Below are positions 9,735-28,979 of a stretch of 64,000 nt of DNA, in pieces. A program made the translations under genes and the position numbers. Position 1 is the stretch's first letter; each line of letters opens with the position of its first letter. Origin of the DNA: Macrostomum hystrix. Taxonomy: Eukaryota; Platyhelminthes; Macrostomidae. The notes under the pieces were generated by a model. The model saw nothing but the letters and a program-made list of their open reading frames with translations, made no database searches and was not told the DNA's origin. The stretch is from contig CATNEN010000002.1 in the NCBI GenBank assembly GCA_950097015.1, positions 2,046,001-2,110,000 on the forward strand, in the 5' to 3' direction.

Positions 9735-10844
9735 TCATTGATTCTTTCGCCTGAATATGAAATAGGCAAAACCGAGAGCCATCGCCAGACCGCACAGCGA
9801 GAGCACAGTCGCTAGCGGAACAATAATATGCGCAATGTCCTGAGCTGGTGCTCGTGTGCTGGCCACCTCAGTGCAGTTGGTTCCGGTGAAGCCAGATAGA
9901 CACTCGCAAGCGTAAGTCAGAGTTTCCTGCCGTTCCGGATCGCCAGATATCATGCAGAGGCCTCCGTTCTGACAGGGCAAAGATCGACAGGGGCTAGTGT
10001 TCTGGCAGACTTTTCCGAGAAATCCCGAAGCACAGTAACAATGATAGTTATACAAGCCTAGCCGGTTGGAACAGGTGCCTCCATTAAGGCAAGGTGGCCC
10101 AGTCTGAAGATTTTTGCAGGTGTCCCACTCATATTGACAAGTGCTTCCCTCGTATCCTCGAGTACAGTTGCACCGATCAAGCAGGTCCCATTGCCGAAAG
10201 ATGCAGACGCCGCTGTTTAGGCAGGGGCAATCTTGCTGCCGACACCCGGGTCCAGAGTCTGGCAAGTCCTTCACTTTGATAGTCTTCAGGAAGTCCGTTT
10301 GGTTTAGCAGCTCCGATTTGGTGTACAACGGCACTTTGACGATCTGGTCCAGACTCGCATTGGCAATGCAGCCTCGATAATCATCGCCGATGTGAAAACT
10401 CGTATTTCTACCCCATGGAAATCGTCCAGTGAAGTTGCTTGGCAATTGCTCGACAAACCGACCGTCCAACACGATCTGCCCACCGCCCTCTGTCTGCATT
10501 TTCAGGTGATGCCACTCTCCGTCGTTGATGACTGGTTCGTTCATGAAGATTTTTGTTAGCGTGGACTTATTGTTTACATTCCAAGTCAGAATAATACGAA
10601 GCGTCGCATTTGCTTTAGAAAAGTCGATGACGATATCTTCGTTGTTATCATTTTCCAAAAAAATCAGAAAATATGGGCTTCTAGAAGAGGTTCGGAACTC
10701 CAGCTCAAATTGCTTCAAAAACGGCTCCGAAGTGTTCGGCGCTCTAATGAGTTTGTAGGATGCGAAGTTATCTCTTTTGAAGGTGGCTACCTCCGCTCGG
10801 ACTGCCACTGCCGCTAGCACCAGCATCAGAAGTGGAATGGACAT
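9735..10844 (-). CDS. Laminin-G/EGF single-pass membrane protein, short-tailed, copy 2
   Basis: An intact single-exon gene of 369 codons, starting at the ATG at 10844 with the same signal peptide as copy 1. It has the LamG-like domain, three EGF-like modules, a transmembrane helix and a short tail (RRKNQ). It differs from 989-2086 by scattered substitutions and by a few in-frame indels: LLDRCNC here against LLYPKCNC, and extra residues around APAQDI and SLCGLAM before and in the membrane helix. The exception is a strongly diverged patch at about 10538-10710 (residues about 54-103). All indels keep the frame, which argues that both copies remain functional. Its head-to-head partner in the duplicate is the truncated gene at 19003. 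Confidence 0.85.
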   Translation of the reverse strand: MSIPLLMLVLAAVAVRAEVATFKRDNFASYKLIRAPNTSEPFLKQFELEFRTSSRSPYFLIFLENDNNEDIVIDFSKANATLRIILTWNVNNKSTLTKIFMNEPVINDGEWHHLKMQTEGGGQIVLDGRFVEQLPSNFTGRFPWGRNTSFHIGDDYRGCIANASLDQIVKVPLYTKSELLNQTDFLKTIKVKDLPDSGPGCRQQDCPCLNSGVCIFRQWDLLDRCNCTRGYEGSTCQYEWDTCKNLQTGPPCLNGGTCSNRLGLYNYHCYCASGFLGKVCQNTSPCRSLPCQNGGLCMISGDPERQETLTYACECLSGFTGTNCTEVASTRAPAQDIAHIIVPLATVLSLCGLAMALGFAYFIFRRKNQ

Positions 10845-11402
10845 GCTGATCTGAAGTTTGACGTTAATTGGACTAGCCAAGCTGGTCTAAATCTTAGGCA
10901 ATGTGTTTTTTAGCCGTAGACTTTCAATGCTTGTCCCAGTGCCTGGTCTATCATTCGATATTCAAGGTCGGTGATTTTGACGATAAGAGGCAGGCTTTTT
11001 AAGGGCGGCTCAGCATTATGTGTGGTCGTATCTCTAAGTTATTTCGGTAATGTACAAAAATTCAATATATCTATTGATAAAAAGGTACACATGACTCAAG
11101 ACTCGGGTCTAAATTTAGTGATATACAGTGATCTTCGCAAAGCCCAGGCGTGCATAGCTTATCATATTTACTCTTAGAAAGAGAGCTGAAATATTTGGTA
11201 TGAAATATCAAACAAAGGACGGATTGTACTGTGAAATTTGCTTTTAACAGGCTCTCTGGACTTTCCGATCAAGAAAACAATTTCTTAAATAAAATTCAAG
11301 CAAGCATTCAAAGACTTTATTGAAAAATTAGCAGACTGACCTAAGAATTGATAATCGAAGCCATGCTACTGATCGTATTTCACCAATTTCAGATACCACT
11401 TA
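10845..11402. other. Intergenic sequence of duplication copy 2, left part
   Basis: It matches about 2087-2650 of copy 1 with small changes. No gene is seen. It ends at the LINE insertion point. Confidence 0.6.
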
Positions 11403-14176
11403 GTTAACATATTTTATGTTATTATATTTAGACTTATTAGTGACTTATTGTATTTGCACTCCGGTGCAAGTATATGCCGCGACCTCCCGCCCAGTGGTGA
11501 AGTCGGCGAGCCGCGCTTAACTGCTGCGGCGGCCAACAGCGGCAGGACCAAGCGGGGGCAGCGCAGCGCCCGGCGGCGAGAGCGCCGTTGAGCGGTTGAA
11601 CGCCGTCGTGAGCGCAATCGGCGAGGTCGACAGCGTGGCGCTGCTCGCCGAGCCGCAACTCTCCGCGGTCCAATGGATCTTCCGGGTGGCGCCGGGGACC
11701 AACTGACTCAGCAACACCGAGAATCAGCCATACCACAGGGCACGCTCAGGGTCGGGACGCTGAACTGCCGCACCCTCAAAGCCACCTGGCGGAGAGGACT
11801 GCTGGCGAAGCTAGCGCACGACCTGAGCTGCGTTGTCATCGCGCTGCAAGAGGTGTCCATCAGGGCGGAACCAGGGCTCCACTGCGAAGACCTGGGTGCC
11901 GGATGGACTCTCCACTACTCATCAGCGGACCACCGCAGTCGTGGAGGAGTCGGCGCGCTGATCGGACCGAGGCTGCAGAAGAGCTGTCGCTGCGTCTCCC
12001 TGTCCCCTCGGCTACTTCGGGTGGACGTCCGGCTTGGCGGCCGGAACGCTCGCCTTTTCTGCGGTTAAGCGCCCCCTGCCACTCGGCCCGATGAGGCTCA
12101 AGATTTCTTCGAGCAACTCTCGGTGCAGTTGGAGGCGATGGCGCAGCGAGACACAGTGGTTGTCCTCGGAGACCTGAACGCAGTTCCGCGTAGGTCCGAG
12201 CGATCGATGTTTGTTCCGCCCCGCGAGAACGGCAATACCGAAGCGCTGGAGGACTTCCTGGAGAGGCAGGACATGGTGTCGGCCAACACCCGCTTCCGCA
12301 AGCCATCTGGCAGGCTCGTGACCTTCGTGGGCTGCAAACGGAGGCGGCGGAACGCGCGCGGCCGGTACGAAACACGGAGGCTGGCACAGCTCGACCACGT
12401 GCTTGTGCGCTTCCGGGAGCGCCGCCGCGCCATCAACTGCCGCACCATCACGCCGCTGGCTCTGCTGTCCGAAGATCGGCTACTCATCTGCGACCTGCGA
12501 GTGCGAGATCCGCTCTACCGTCTGCCGAAGCGGCCACCGCGGCGCTACTACCGCTCAGGAACGCCGACACGCACCGCCGCTTTGCTAGCCATCGTTAACG
12601 CGCCGCCCCCCCCGCTGCCAGGCAACCTGACGCTGCCACCAGAGACGCCGTTGCCGGCAGAGGAAAGCTTTAGCATAGCACCCGTCAGCACAGACGACGT
12701 TGTGACGCTCGCCCAGAAGACTCCGGGCGGCAAGGCGCTGGGTCCAGACGAGGTGCCCATCGAGGCGCTGCGCATTCACTGTGTGGCCAGTAAGTCGCCA
12801 GTGCGATGAACCGCGTGCTCTTCGGTGTGGCGGCGCCCAACGAATGGACCACGGCGCACATCGTCGCTATTCCTAAGAAGCCGGGCACCACAAGGCTAGA
12901 GGAGCACCGAGGGATCTGCCTTCAGTCCTGCGCTGCGAAGCTGTTCAACCGGATGCTGCTATCGCGGTTGCAGCTCGTGCTGGACCCGTATCTGCGACCC
13001 GAGCAGAACGGCTTCCGGCTTCACCGCGACACAGTGACGCAGATCCTAGCTCTTCGCCATGTCATCGAGGAGGCGCGAACTCGCCAGTTGTCCTCGCCCT
13101 GGTGCTTCGAGCGTACAAAGTGCCAGAGCAGCTGGTGTCCGCCATCATGGCTTTGTACTGCCACACAACTGCTGCTTTGTCAACTCAGGACGGCCTATCG
13201 GACTTCTTCGAGACATCCTCCGGGGTGCTCCAGGGGGATACGCTGGCGCCGTTCTTGTTCATCCTAGTGCTTGACTGTGTGCTGCGAACTGCTCTTCCGA
13301 CTGACAACGATGGCCTTCTGCTGCGGCGACGCGTGGGTCGACGTCAACCAGAGAAACGGCTCAGTGTGCTTGGCTACGCCGACGATCTCGCCCTGCTGTG
13401 CTCGACCGTCGAGGGCGCTCAGCGCCAGCTGGACAGGCTGGTCGGCGCTGCGGCGAGCATAGGCCTGGTGGTCAACACGCAGAAGACCGTAGTGCTCTGC
13501 GTGCCCGGCGACATCGAGGCTGCAATTTACTGCCGAGGCGCTGACGGGCAGGCAACTGAGCTCCCAAGATACCAGCAGTTCGTCTACCTCGGCGCTCTGG
13601 TACCAGACGCTCGTGACGATTTGCGGCGTCGCCGCGGGCTTGCTTGGGCGGCCTTCCGTTCCGTGAGGATCGTTCTGCAGTCCGAGGCCCTACCTGACCG
13701 TCAGAGGGCGGCGTTGTTCCGGGCGGTGATCGAGACCGTCCTCTTGTAGCGCCGAGACCTGGACGCTGACGGACTCGCTTGAACATCAGGTCGACGCGGC
13801 GCACGCTGGCCTGCTGCGCGCTGCCTTTAAGATCGACGACCAGCGAGTCTCCAATGCGGCACTCTACCGCCGCACCGGCCTGGCCCTGCCAAGCGAACTT
13901 CTGCGCCATCGGCGACTCCAGCTTGCAGGCCATGTCATCCGCGCTGAGTCGAACTGCCCAGAGCCGGTGCAGGAAGTCCTGCTGCTCACGGTACAAGCAC
14001 CCTACCGGCGAGGACAGGCGCAACCGGCGCTACGTCGACTGCCTGCTGGATGATGCCGGCGCTCCGGACTCTGCCGGTGGCGCGGCCTTCGTTCGCGCCC
14101 AGGCCCTCAAGCGCGCCCTGTGACGCTGTACTAGACTCTGACAGCGTACTATGTTGTTATGTTGTTGTTGTTAACA
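11403..14176 (+). mobile_element. Dead APE-type non-LTR retrotransposon with target-site duplication
   Basis: A GC-rich element of about 2.76 kb sits in AT-rich DNA. The 7-base sequence gttaaca occurs on both sides (11403-11409 and 14170-14176), and the uninterrupted site is visible in copy 1 at 2651. The 3' end is a short (tgt)n-like tail (14150-14169), as in RTE-like elements. Reading along plus: an apurinic endonuclease domain (LRVGTLNCRTL, VIALQEVSI, VVVLGDLNAVP; 11736-12200), then reverse transcriptase (PGGKALGPDEVP, EEHRGICLQS, GVLQGDTLAPFLF, LGYADDLALL; 12715-13500) and a C-terminal region to 14123. It is broken by an in-frame stop at 12066, frameshifts near 12790, 13095 and 13740, and loss of the first catalytic-aspartate motif near 13095. 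It is therefore inactive. The clade assignment (RTE-like) is tentative. Confidence 0.9.
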
Positions 14177-14646
14177 ACTCAGGATTAGAAAATATAGACA
14201 CTTACTCTGAAGCACAAGGCGAATCTTAATTCAATCAACAAATCATCTACTGCTCTGTAACCTGTATGCTATGGCTCTGTATAGCTCTGTTTACAAGGCC
14301 TTTCTCAAATGCGTCGACGATATGGGGATCTCGTTCAGCTGCATTTTGGGGAGTTTCAGGTGAACCTTAACATATACGGAAGTGTTGGAAAAACTGCAGT
14401 TAAGAACCGTTTTGCCATTGTGTAATTTTCCCAAGTACCATAAAGCCATGTCTAAAAATAGCATATGAGTCTTAAAAAAGATTAGCAGTTATTGCTTACA
14501 TTTACCCGTGACATTACTTTAAGTAGCACGTTGAGCATTCTACAACTAAGCAAACACAAGTATAACTTCAATTAAATAAAATATAATTATCGAAAGGTCA
14601 AACGAAGCAAATGCAACAATAGTGCCACTGGAATGGTGCTATATTA
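14177..14646. other. Intergenic sequence of duplication copy 2, middle part
   Basis: It matches copy 1 at about 2658-3690, minus the blocks 2693-2960 and 3079-3365 that exist only in copy 1. No gene is seen. It ends where the second insertion begins. Confidence 0.6.
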
Positions 14647-17600
14647 TTATTATTATTATTATTAAAACGCGCACGCCATCTATCGGTGCTGATTTTTTTT
14701 AATATATATTTTTTAACAACACATTTAAATGAACAACGAAAAGCAACATAAAAAGCGAAGTTTAGTAGGAATCAAATATCGAGCTGGGAAGGGAAAGCAA
14801 AGGTATTAAAAATAAGAGCAGTAAAAACACAAGGGACGCCAGGGATAAAACAAATTATGAAATATCTATTGTTGAATGCTAGTAAAATCTCGTAGTCTCA
14901 GGGCAGCTGTTCCCTTATTTTAGATATTTCTATGATGTATTTTGCTAAAGCTTCAGCGGTTTCCCTATCGTCTTGAGCCATTATGTAGTTAGATTTTTCT
15001 TCTGCTGTTAAGGATATGAAATTGGGGGTTTTCCCAGAAACTTCCGTCTCAAATTTCGAACGTGCTGCGCTATACTTATTCCAAGTGCACTTAAAAAGGA
15101 AGTGGACCTCGTTTTCAACTTCTGTTTTGCACTTACTACATAATCTATTTACATACGGAATTATCGGTCTCGCAGTTCGCAATGTTTCGCAAGCTAGCTT
15201 ATGGTTTCCTAGTCTAAACGAGGCTATGGTACGTCTCAACTCCGGGTTGTATATTTGTTGTAAATATTTTTCGGCTGAATAATATTGCTTGAAGGAGTAA
15301 TAGAAGTGACTTAGCTTGCTTGAGTTCTGTGTCCTTTGTCTCCAATGGGTATCGAACTGAGAAACGAAATTTTTCCTGTGGTTTTGGAATAGTCGCGGGT
15401 TTGCAATCCGATGATCTGTCCTCGTGGAGGAAAGGAGTGTGGGGATGGCGATAGAGTCAGAAGTCGTACCGCAAAGTCCCGCGAGTTGCCGCGGAAAGAG
15501 GGATGAAGGGAGAGATGAAGGGAGAGACAGTGGATGCAGGGAGTGGTCCTCTCGGCCTCAGGCTGGCCAGTCCCACTCAACCCATAGGCCACAGGCATGA
15601 CTGCCGTGCCTACCCCAAGCAGTGCTCGAAACCGGCTAAAAGTCTAAATAGATGTCGGACTACCCGCAAACGGATAGGACAGGGCTATGCAGCCTACTGT
15701 CATCAGTAGCATGTTCGTAACTGACCCCCAAACTCGGTAGCAGTGGTCGACTCGGCCTAGGCTCTTGTCTTAGAAATGTGGAAAGGCTATCGGCAAGCGG
15801 AAAATGATCTAGGGTAGCGCCACCACCCAATGCGCCTACGTTGCCACCGCAGACATTTGGGAACTTGGGTCCCCGGAGCTCGCGGCTCCTAGTTTGTCAC
15901 ACAGATCTTAGACAAGCCGAAAAAATAGAGCCTTCTGTAACTTCCGTTTTAGACTAGGGTGAAGACCCCAGAATGGATCGAGACACGCCTCACCAGGGGA
16001 TTCCTGAAATTGCGCTACAGTGGTCTAGAAAGGTGGTACTCAGAACCTGAAAGAGAAACCCATAGCCAGAATCCTACTCATGGAACATCAGACACATTCT
16101 GTACATTAGACTGCAGCCTACACATTAGATAACTAGCAATCCGAGTCTGTGTGAGTTGAGGAAAACAGAGGCAGGGGAGATTAAGCTGAACACTGGCTGA
16201 GTGATTATGCGAGCGTAAGATTAAAAGATCATCACCCCCCACTCCCTTGGCGGTGGAAGCGAGAGGGGGGGAACGGAAGGGAAACTCAATTGGCAGAGGA
16301 GCTTGACACGCACTCCCAGTTCCGCCAGGAAACGAGGAAAACCCGCCAAGGAATTCCCCACCCCTGGGCAGAAAGACAACACGTGCTACACCCCGCATTT
16401 TACTTGCAAATCCCTAGCTCCATATTGCTCTCATACGCGCTTACAATTTCCTTCCTGCCGCAGCTTTCAGCTCGGCTGTGCCAGAGCCCATTCCCCTAAT
16501 AGATTAGCCACTCATGGTAGAGGGCTGTCTAAGGTTAAAATAAAGGTGAAAAGGAGACATAATAAGAGAAGTTAAGTTGTTATAAAGTTAAGCCCAATAA
16601 GTTAAAAGTGCTTAGATTGGATAGTTTATTAGGCGAAAAAGTTCCTAGCTTCCCTCCCACTAAATGCCGCCTAACTAATAGAAAGCCCCTTAGGAGCAAT
16701 AATTGCAAACCGCTGCGCGGATTACTTATCTGGACGCTTCGGCCGCGTGCTGCAATCCCGTTGTTCTCGGGGAAGGGGACGGGGTAAGACAGTAAAAGCC
16801 GGGAAGGGAAAGATGCTGCGAGTCGGCAGGGGGCCAACACGCTTGGAGCTCAAGGCTCAATTTAACAGCTCACCTAAAGAGGTGGCTCGCGCTCAGGGGG
16901 AACGGGGACAGGCAATGGGCCTGCACTAACTGTGGAGCTATGAGCTCTAGGGTCTATGCCCTAACTGGGTCTGGGGGATAAGTCCTGGGTCCGGTGGGAG
17001 TCCGGCCCGGCAAAAGTAAGTCCGGCAGGGGAGAAGGGGAAGAGCCGGTGGGAGAAAAGAGGTCCTAGAGGGAGCAGCGCCGCGCGCTTGCTTAAATAGG
17101 CCTTGCAGCACGCCAACCCCGACATCCATCAAAGCAACCCACATTCGCGCCCGCCTGTCAACGGGGAATCGAAGCGACGACAGGCCGCCCCAATTGCCCA
17201 ATGGACCGGCGGCGGGAAACGACAGGTGCTCATCGAGAGCAGCCATCGGCAGACGGCCAACAATTGTTACTCCGCCGGGACAATGGAAGCGCAGGCGCCG
17301 ACCTGCCTACAGTGATATTTACATGTATCTAAAGGAAGGAGGTCATAAAGTCGAGCTGGGCTCGAATACTGTAAAGAAGCGGGGACATGAAGAATTTTAT
17401 GATCACTCATAACGCGTGAGTGAGCCCCTATATCTGATCGCGGTTTGGAGGGGAATTATGACCTAAACTAGTTCATACAGTAACATTATGGCCGCGATCA
17501 GTCATTCCTACGGGGAGTCTAGACAACTCCGGAGAGAGAGGATTCGACAGCTACTTGATTCACCGCCGCCTCAAACCCGGCCCTAAGATTAATGATCTTG

Positions 17601-17835
17601 TTTTGTGACCAGCTGCTGGGTGGGTCGCAATTATTAGTTACTTAAAAATTTGAAAAATTATGCTGGCTCACATTCCCACTCGATTCCAGCAGCACACCCC
17701 ACATCAGTTTCCAATTGCTTTTGCAGGACTAATGCCTCTGCAGTTCAGCATAACCTCATTGTTGGTCTTTGCTTTGATTCCAACATCACTGTATGTTTGG
17801 TCCGCCAATAACTTGGAAATTATGGAGTCCGTATA
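14642..17835 (-). mobile_element. Second insertion in copy 2, with 3' end of a minus-strand non-LTR element
   Basis: Copy 1 reads ggtgctatatgagcg without a break at 3681; copy 2 is opened at the same point by about 3.2 kb, with tatat at both edges as a possible short target duplication. The left edge is an (att)n run (14644-14661), which is an (aat)n tail if the element reads on minus. Next to it, the minus frame 14898-15239 encodes a typical non-LTR C-terminus: RLCSKCKTEVENEVHFLFKC, with a CxxC...HxxxxC knuckle. The remaining 15.3-17.8 kb has no reverse transcriptase and is GC-richer, so it may be another element or a 5' UTR. Whether this is one insertion or several nested ones is unclear. 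Confidence 0.65.
14898..15239 (-). pseudogene. Non-LTR retrotransposon C-terminal fragment with zinc knuckle
   Basis: A 113-codon open frame shows the signature of the region after the reverse transcriptase in many metazoan LINEs: a basic stretch (FRLGNHKL), then CSKC and a HFLFKC ending that together would bind one zinc. No reverse transcriptase lies upstream on the minus strand, so this is a 5'-truncated copy, as is usual for incomplete target-primed reverse transcription. It probably has no host function. Confidence 0.7.
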
Positions 17836-19002
17836 TGAGCGAAGGGGCGAAGAGAGCTATATGAACTCACACCTTTACTTGTGTGGAAGCAATTCCGGAG
17901 TTCTGTAGCGTCAGAAAAGTGTAATTCAACTGGCAACATTCTGAGGCGCGAGTTGATAACACACTTTGGCACTGAGAATTCGTTTTCCGATAATCAGATA
18001 CTTATTCCGTGTGTTGTTGGAAAGAGCCTCGACAGAAATTTTCGCCTGCTGTGTCATACCAAGCGGCATGATGGGGGCGTTGGCGAAGTAATTGAGAAGG
18101 ATGTGTAAGAGCGGCCTCCCGCACCAACGTGCGACATGAGCAATGTCTGTTAGACCGCGCGAGAAGACCTGCCAGAGTGCAGCGCCTGAACGATATCAAC
18201 GAAACGATTCATGCTCCGGAGTCGGAGCATGCATCGCGATCCTTATTAACGGTTCTCATGTTCTCCTCAAGATATTGATAAAATTCAAAATTATTGATAA
18301 AGTTTAATCTAAGCTGGAAAATGTAAAGTCTTTGTTTTCTTCTGCATCTGTTCGTGGACTACAAGCCGATCCAGCTCACATGGTGTCCTCACACGTAGAA
18401 ATCTGAGCTACTCTTAGTACCGTAGCTGCTCCCTTTCTTCATTGATAAAGCCTAGTCGCTGACGATCATTTCATAAGACTCGCAAAATATTCTCAGGCAT
18501 GAACAATAGTCTGAGTACATTTTCACGAGCAAATGCGAAGTTTATTCATTGCGGGCTAAAAACATGGGTTTAATTATTTTTTTGCGAAAACTCTGAAATG
18601 ATTGCTCCGAGACGAGACGAGACCACGTGTAGGGAAATTAGGAGTCGTGGTCATCCACCTGAAGCCGCTTAAGGCGCGAAATAGTTGACGGGGCTTTGTT
18701 GTACAGGGCGAATTTATGAAACTTGATTGGTATGTGCCACAAGCAAATTGGTATGTGCCACAAGCAAATTGGTATGTGCCACAAGCAAATTGGTATGTGC
18801 TTAGTATCTTATCTAGAGCAAGGCATTGCAAAAAATGTGCATGCGCTTACGTGGTGCAGTCAGCCCCGAGGTCCGTACTAATCGAGGCTAAAATATACGC
18901 TACCTGAGGACAATCTCTTTAAGTTGGCGCATGTTACTCAGGCGCGATCGAAATCTGTCAGCTAAAAGCGACGAAGCTCAAGCTTACAGAAGAATTATTA
19001 GT
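17836..19002. other. Upstream region of the truncated long-tailed gene, copy 2
   Basis: It is nearly identical to 3690-4870 of copy 1, including the 21-base triple repeat at 18727-18800. No separate gene is seen; short open frames present in both copies have no recognisable domain. Confidence 0.6.
18727..18800. repeat. 21-base triple tandem repeat, copy 2
   Basis: Same unit and copy number as at 4595-4668, here upstream of the truncated gene at 19003. Confidence 0.8.
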
Positions 19003-19422
19003 ATGCAGCCTCGCCTGTTTATAGCAGTTATCTTGTTGTTTTCTGGAAGTGTCCACACATCATTATATTTGGCCATTAAAGATTTCGATATTTCTTCAAC
19101 ACCGGAAAGCGGCACGTTTAATGAATCGAACTCAGCTCGGTTTCATCTTGCCGGTTCACCGACTGCCAACAAGACTCTGTTGGAACAAATAAATTTGAAT
19201 TTTCGCACATCTCAAGCAAGCAATTCTTTCCTGTTCTCAATTGTCAATCAGCGAAACGAAACCTTTACAGTCCAGATTCAATCAGCTGATGAAGTTAAAG
19301 TGCGACTAATATATTTGCGAAATCCCGAAGGACATAACGTTAGCGAACTGGCTTATGAAGTTGCAAGCAACGTGCATATAGTGCGACTGCATGTTTGTTG
19401 GTATTTCACTAAGGAACACTAA
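19003..19422 (+). pseudogene. Truncated copy of the long-tailed LamG/EGF gene
   Basis: The ATG at 19003 and the following 119 codons match 4871-5229 almost exactly (changes include FAISS to FDISS and IKLNF to INLNF). At 19361, after SELAYE, the match to copy 1 ends and an unrelated sequence adds about 20 residues before a stop at 19422. The LamG domain is cut in the middle, and the EGF modules, transmembrane helix and tail are missing. It would give at most a secreted half-domain. The breakpoint marks the right edge of the segmental duplication. Confidence 0.85.
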
Positions 19423-20312
19423 ACACTATACGGACGAATGTTAACTATTATACTTTTTTGGTATATAAAATAAAAACTAATACTAATAGCTAGATTACAT
19501 CTGCCCCATTGAGCCAGATGTACGTGCAGCCCACAGCAAAGCCGCAGCTATTGCGCAGCGCATCTCTGAAAGGCTGCATGCGTATGCGGCTGTTCAATCC
19601 GAATGGGTGCCGCCCACCCAGCTTCAATTACCCCATTACCCCCAGCTAATGCCGTATGCCGGCACCCATTTAACAGGTTGGTGAACTGAAGTAAATGCAG
19701 AGTAAAGTTTCTATATAGAGCTAAAAGACTATAGGAATCGAATCGATCCCTTAGCTCCGACCTTCAAAGTCATGAGTCCGACGCTCTAACCACGAGGCTG
19801 AAACCTAATCGCATAACTAGGATAAAAACTCTCACAAAAACTAAGCACGAGAAGGACGTTATGAATACTCAGTATATTAGTAGTCCCTGTGAGTATTTCA
19901 TGGGAGTCAGAGAGTCATTTAGTAGTTCCTGAACTTATATAGTCCATGCGAAGCAGAATCTGCAAACTGAAGAGTTTCGTTGCTAATTGCACACTGAGCT
20001 GTCTTCAAGTGACATAAAATACAAAAAGTCCAAGAGGTTTGGTTTAAGATTTGCATCTCTTGTTATATATTATATCTTGTTACTTATTCATAATTCGAAT
20101 AAAATAGAACATTTTGAAATCCAGTTATAACCTGACAACCAGGCTCGTAGGACTGATTCGTAATGTTATAACATTGCGATTTAAAACAAATCATATAACA
20201 TTTAGGTCGAGATTTCCAAAACTAACTGATTTGAATATAGCAATTACTAAAAAAAGTTTTTTTGTATTTTTTTGCATTGTACTTTACATTATAGAAAGCT
20301 TACATAAATAAT
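19423..20312. other. Spacer containing a SINE, no gene
   Basis: Apart from the SINE at 19500-19810, this is AT-rich DNA leading into the HSP110 promoter. A stretch at about 20100-20310 is open for 65 codons but has no protein-like features. Confidence 0.6.
19500..19810 (-). repeat. tRNA-derived SINE, copy 1 (diverged)
   Basis: It shares with 27080-27390 and 57735-57960 an order of landmarks: a cagccgcagctatt-like block, then a cggcacccatttaacagg-like block, then a tRNA-like head in reverse complement (aggaatcgaa..., gaccttcaaagtcatgagtccgacgctctaacca). On the minus strand this reads as pol III box A, a pseudo-anticodon arm and box B. This copy is the most diverged of the three around box B. 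Confidence 0.75.
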
Positions 20313-20330
20313 TTCAAGAAAATTCTAGAA
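20313..20330 (+). promoter_or_regulatory. Perfect heat-shock element upstream of HSP110
   Basis: The sequence TTCAAGAAAATTCTAGAA is four alternating 5-base units (TTC..GAA..TTC..GAA) with correct spacing, a full binding site for trimeric heat-shock factor HSF1. It lies 160 bases before the HSP110 start codon. A TATA-like tatttaag follows at 20351-20358, which would place transcription start near 20380. Confidence 0.9.
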
Positions 20331-20471
20331 AAGTCTGCGATGATGAAGCATATTTAAGTACTCTTTACTGATTACCCCATCTAGTAGGACTTGTTTCTGT
20401 CGCAAAATTCGCATTGCTTTGTGTCGAATAGAATTACTCTTTTAGAGACTTTAGATATACTTGACATTTAA

Positions 20472-28979
<8,508 letters not shown>

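Noticed and set aside
15311-17640. A ribosomal RNA or other structured RNA gene in the GC-rich part of the second insertion
   Set aside because: The GC content and lack of coding frames raised the idea, but no conserved rRNA core sequence could be recognised and the block is inside inserted DNA.
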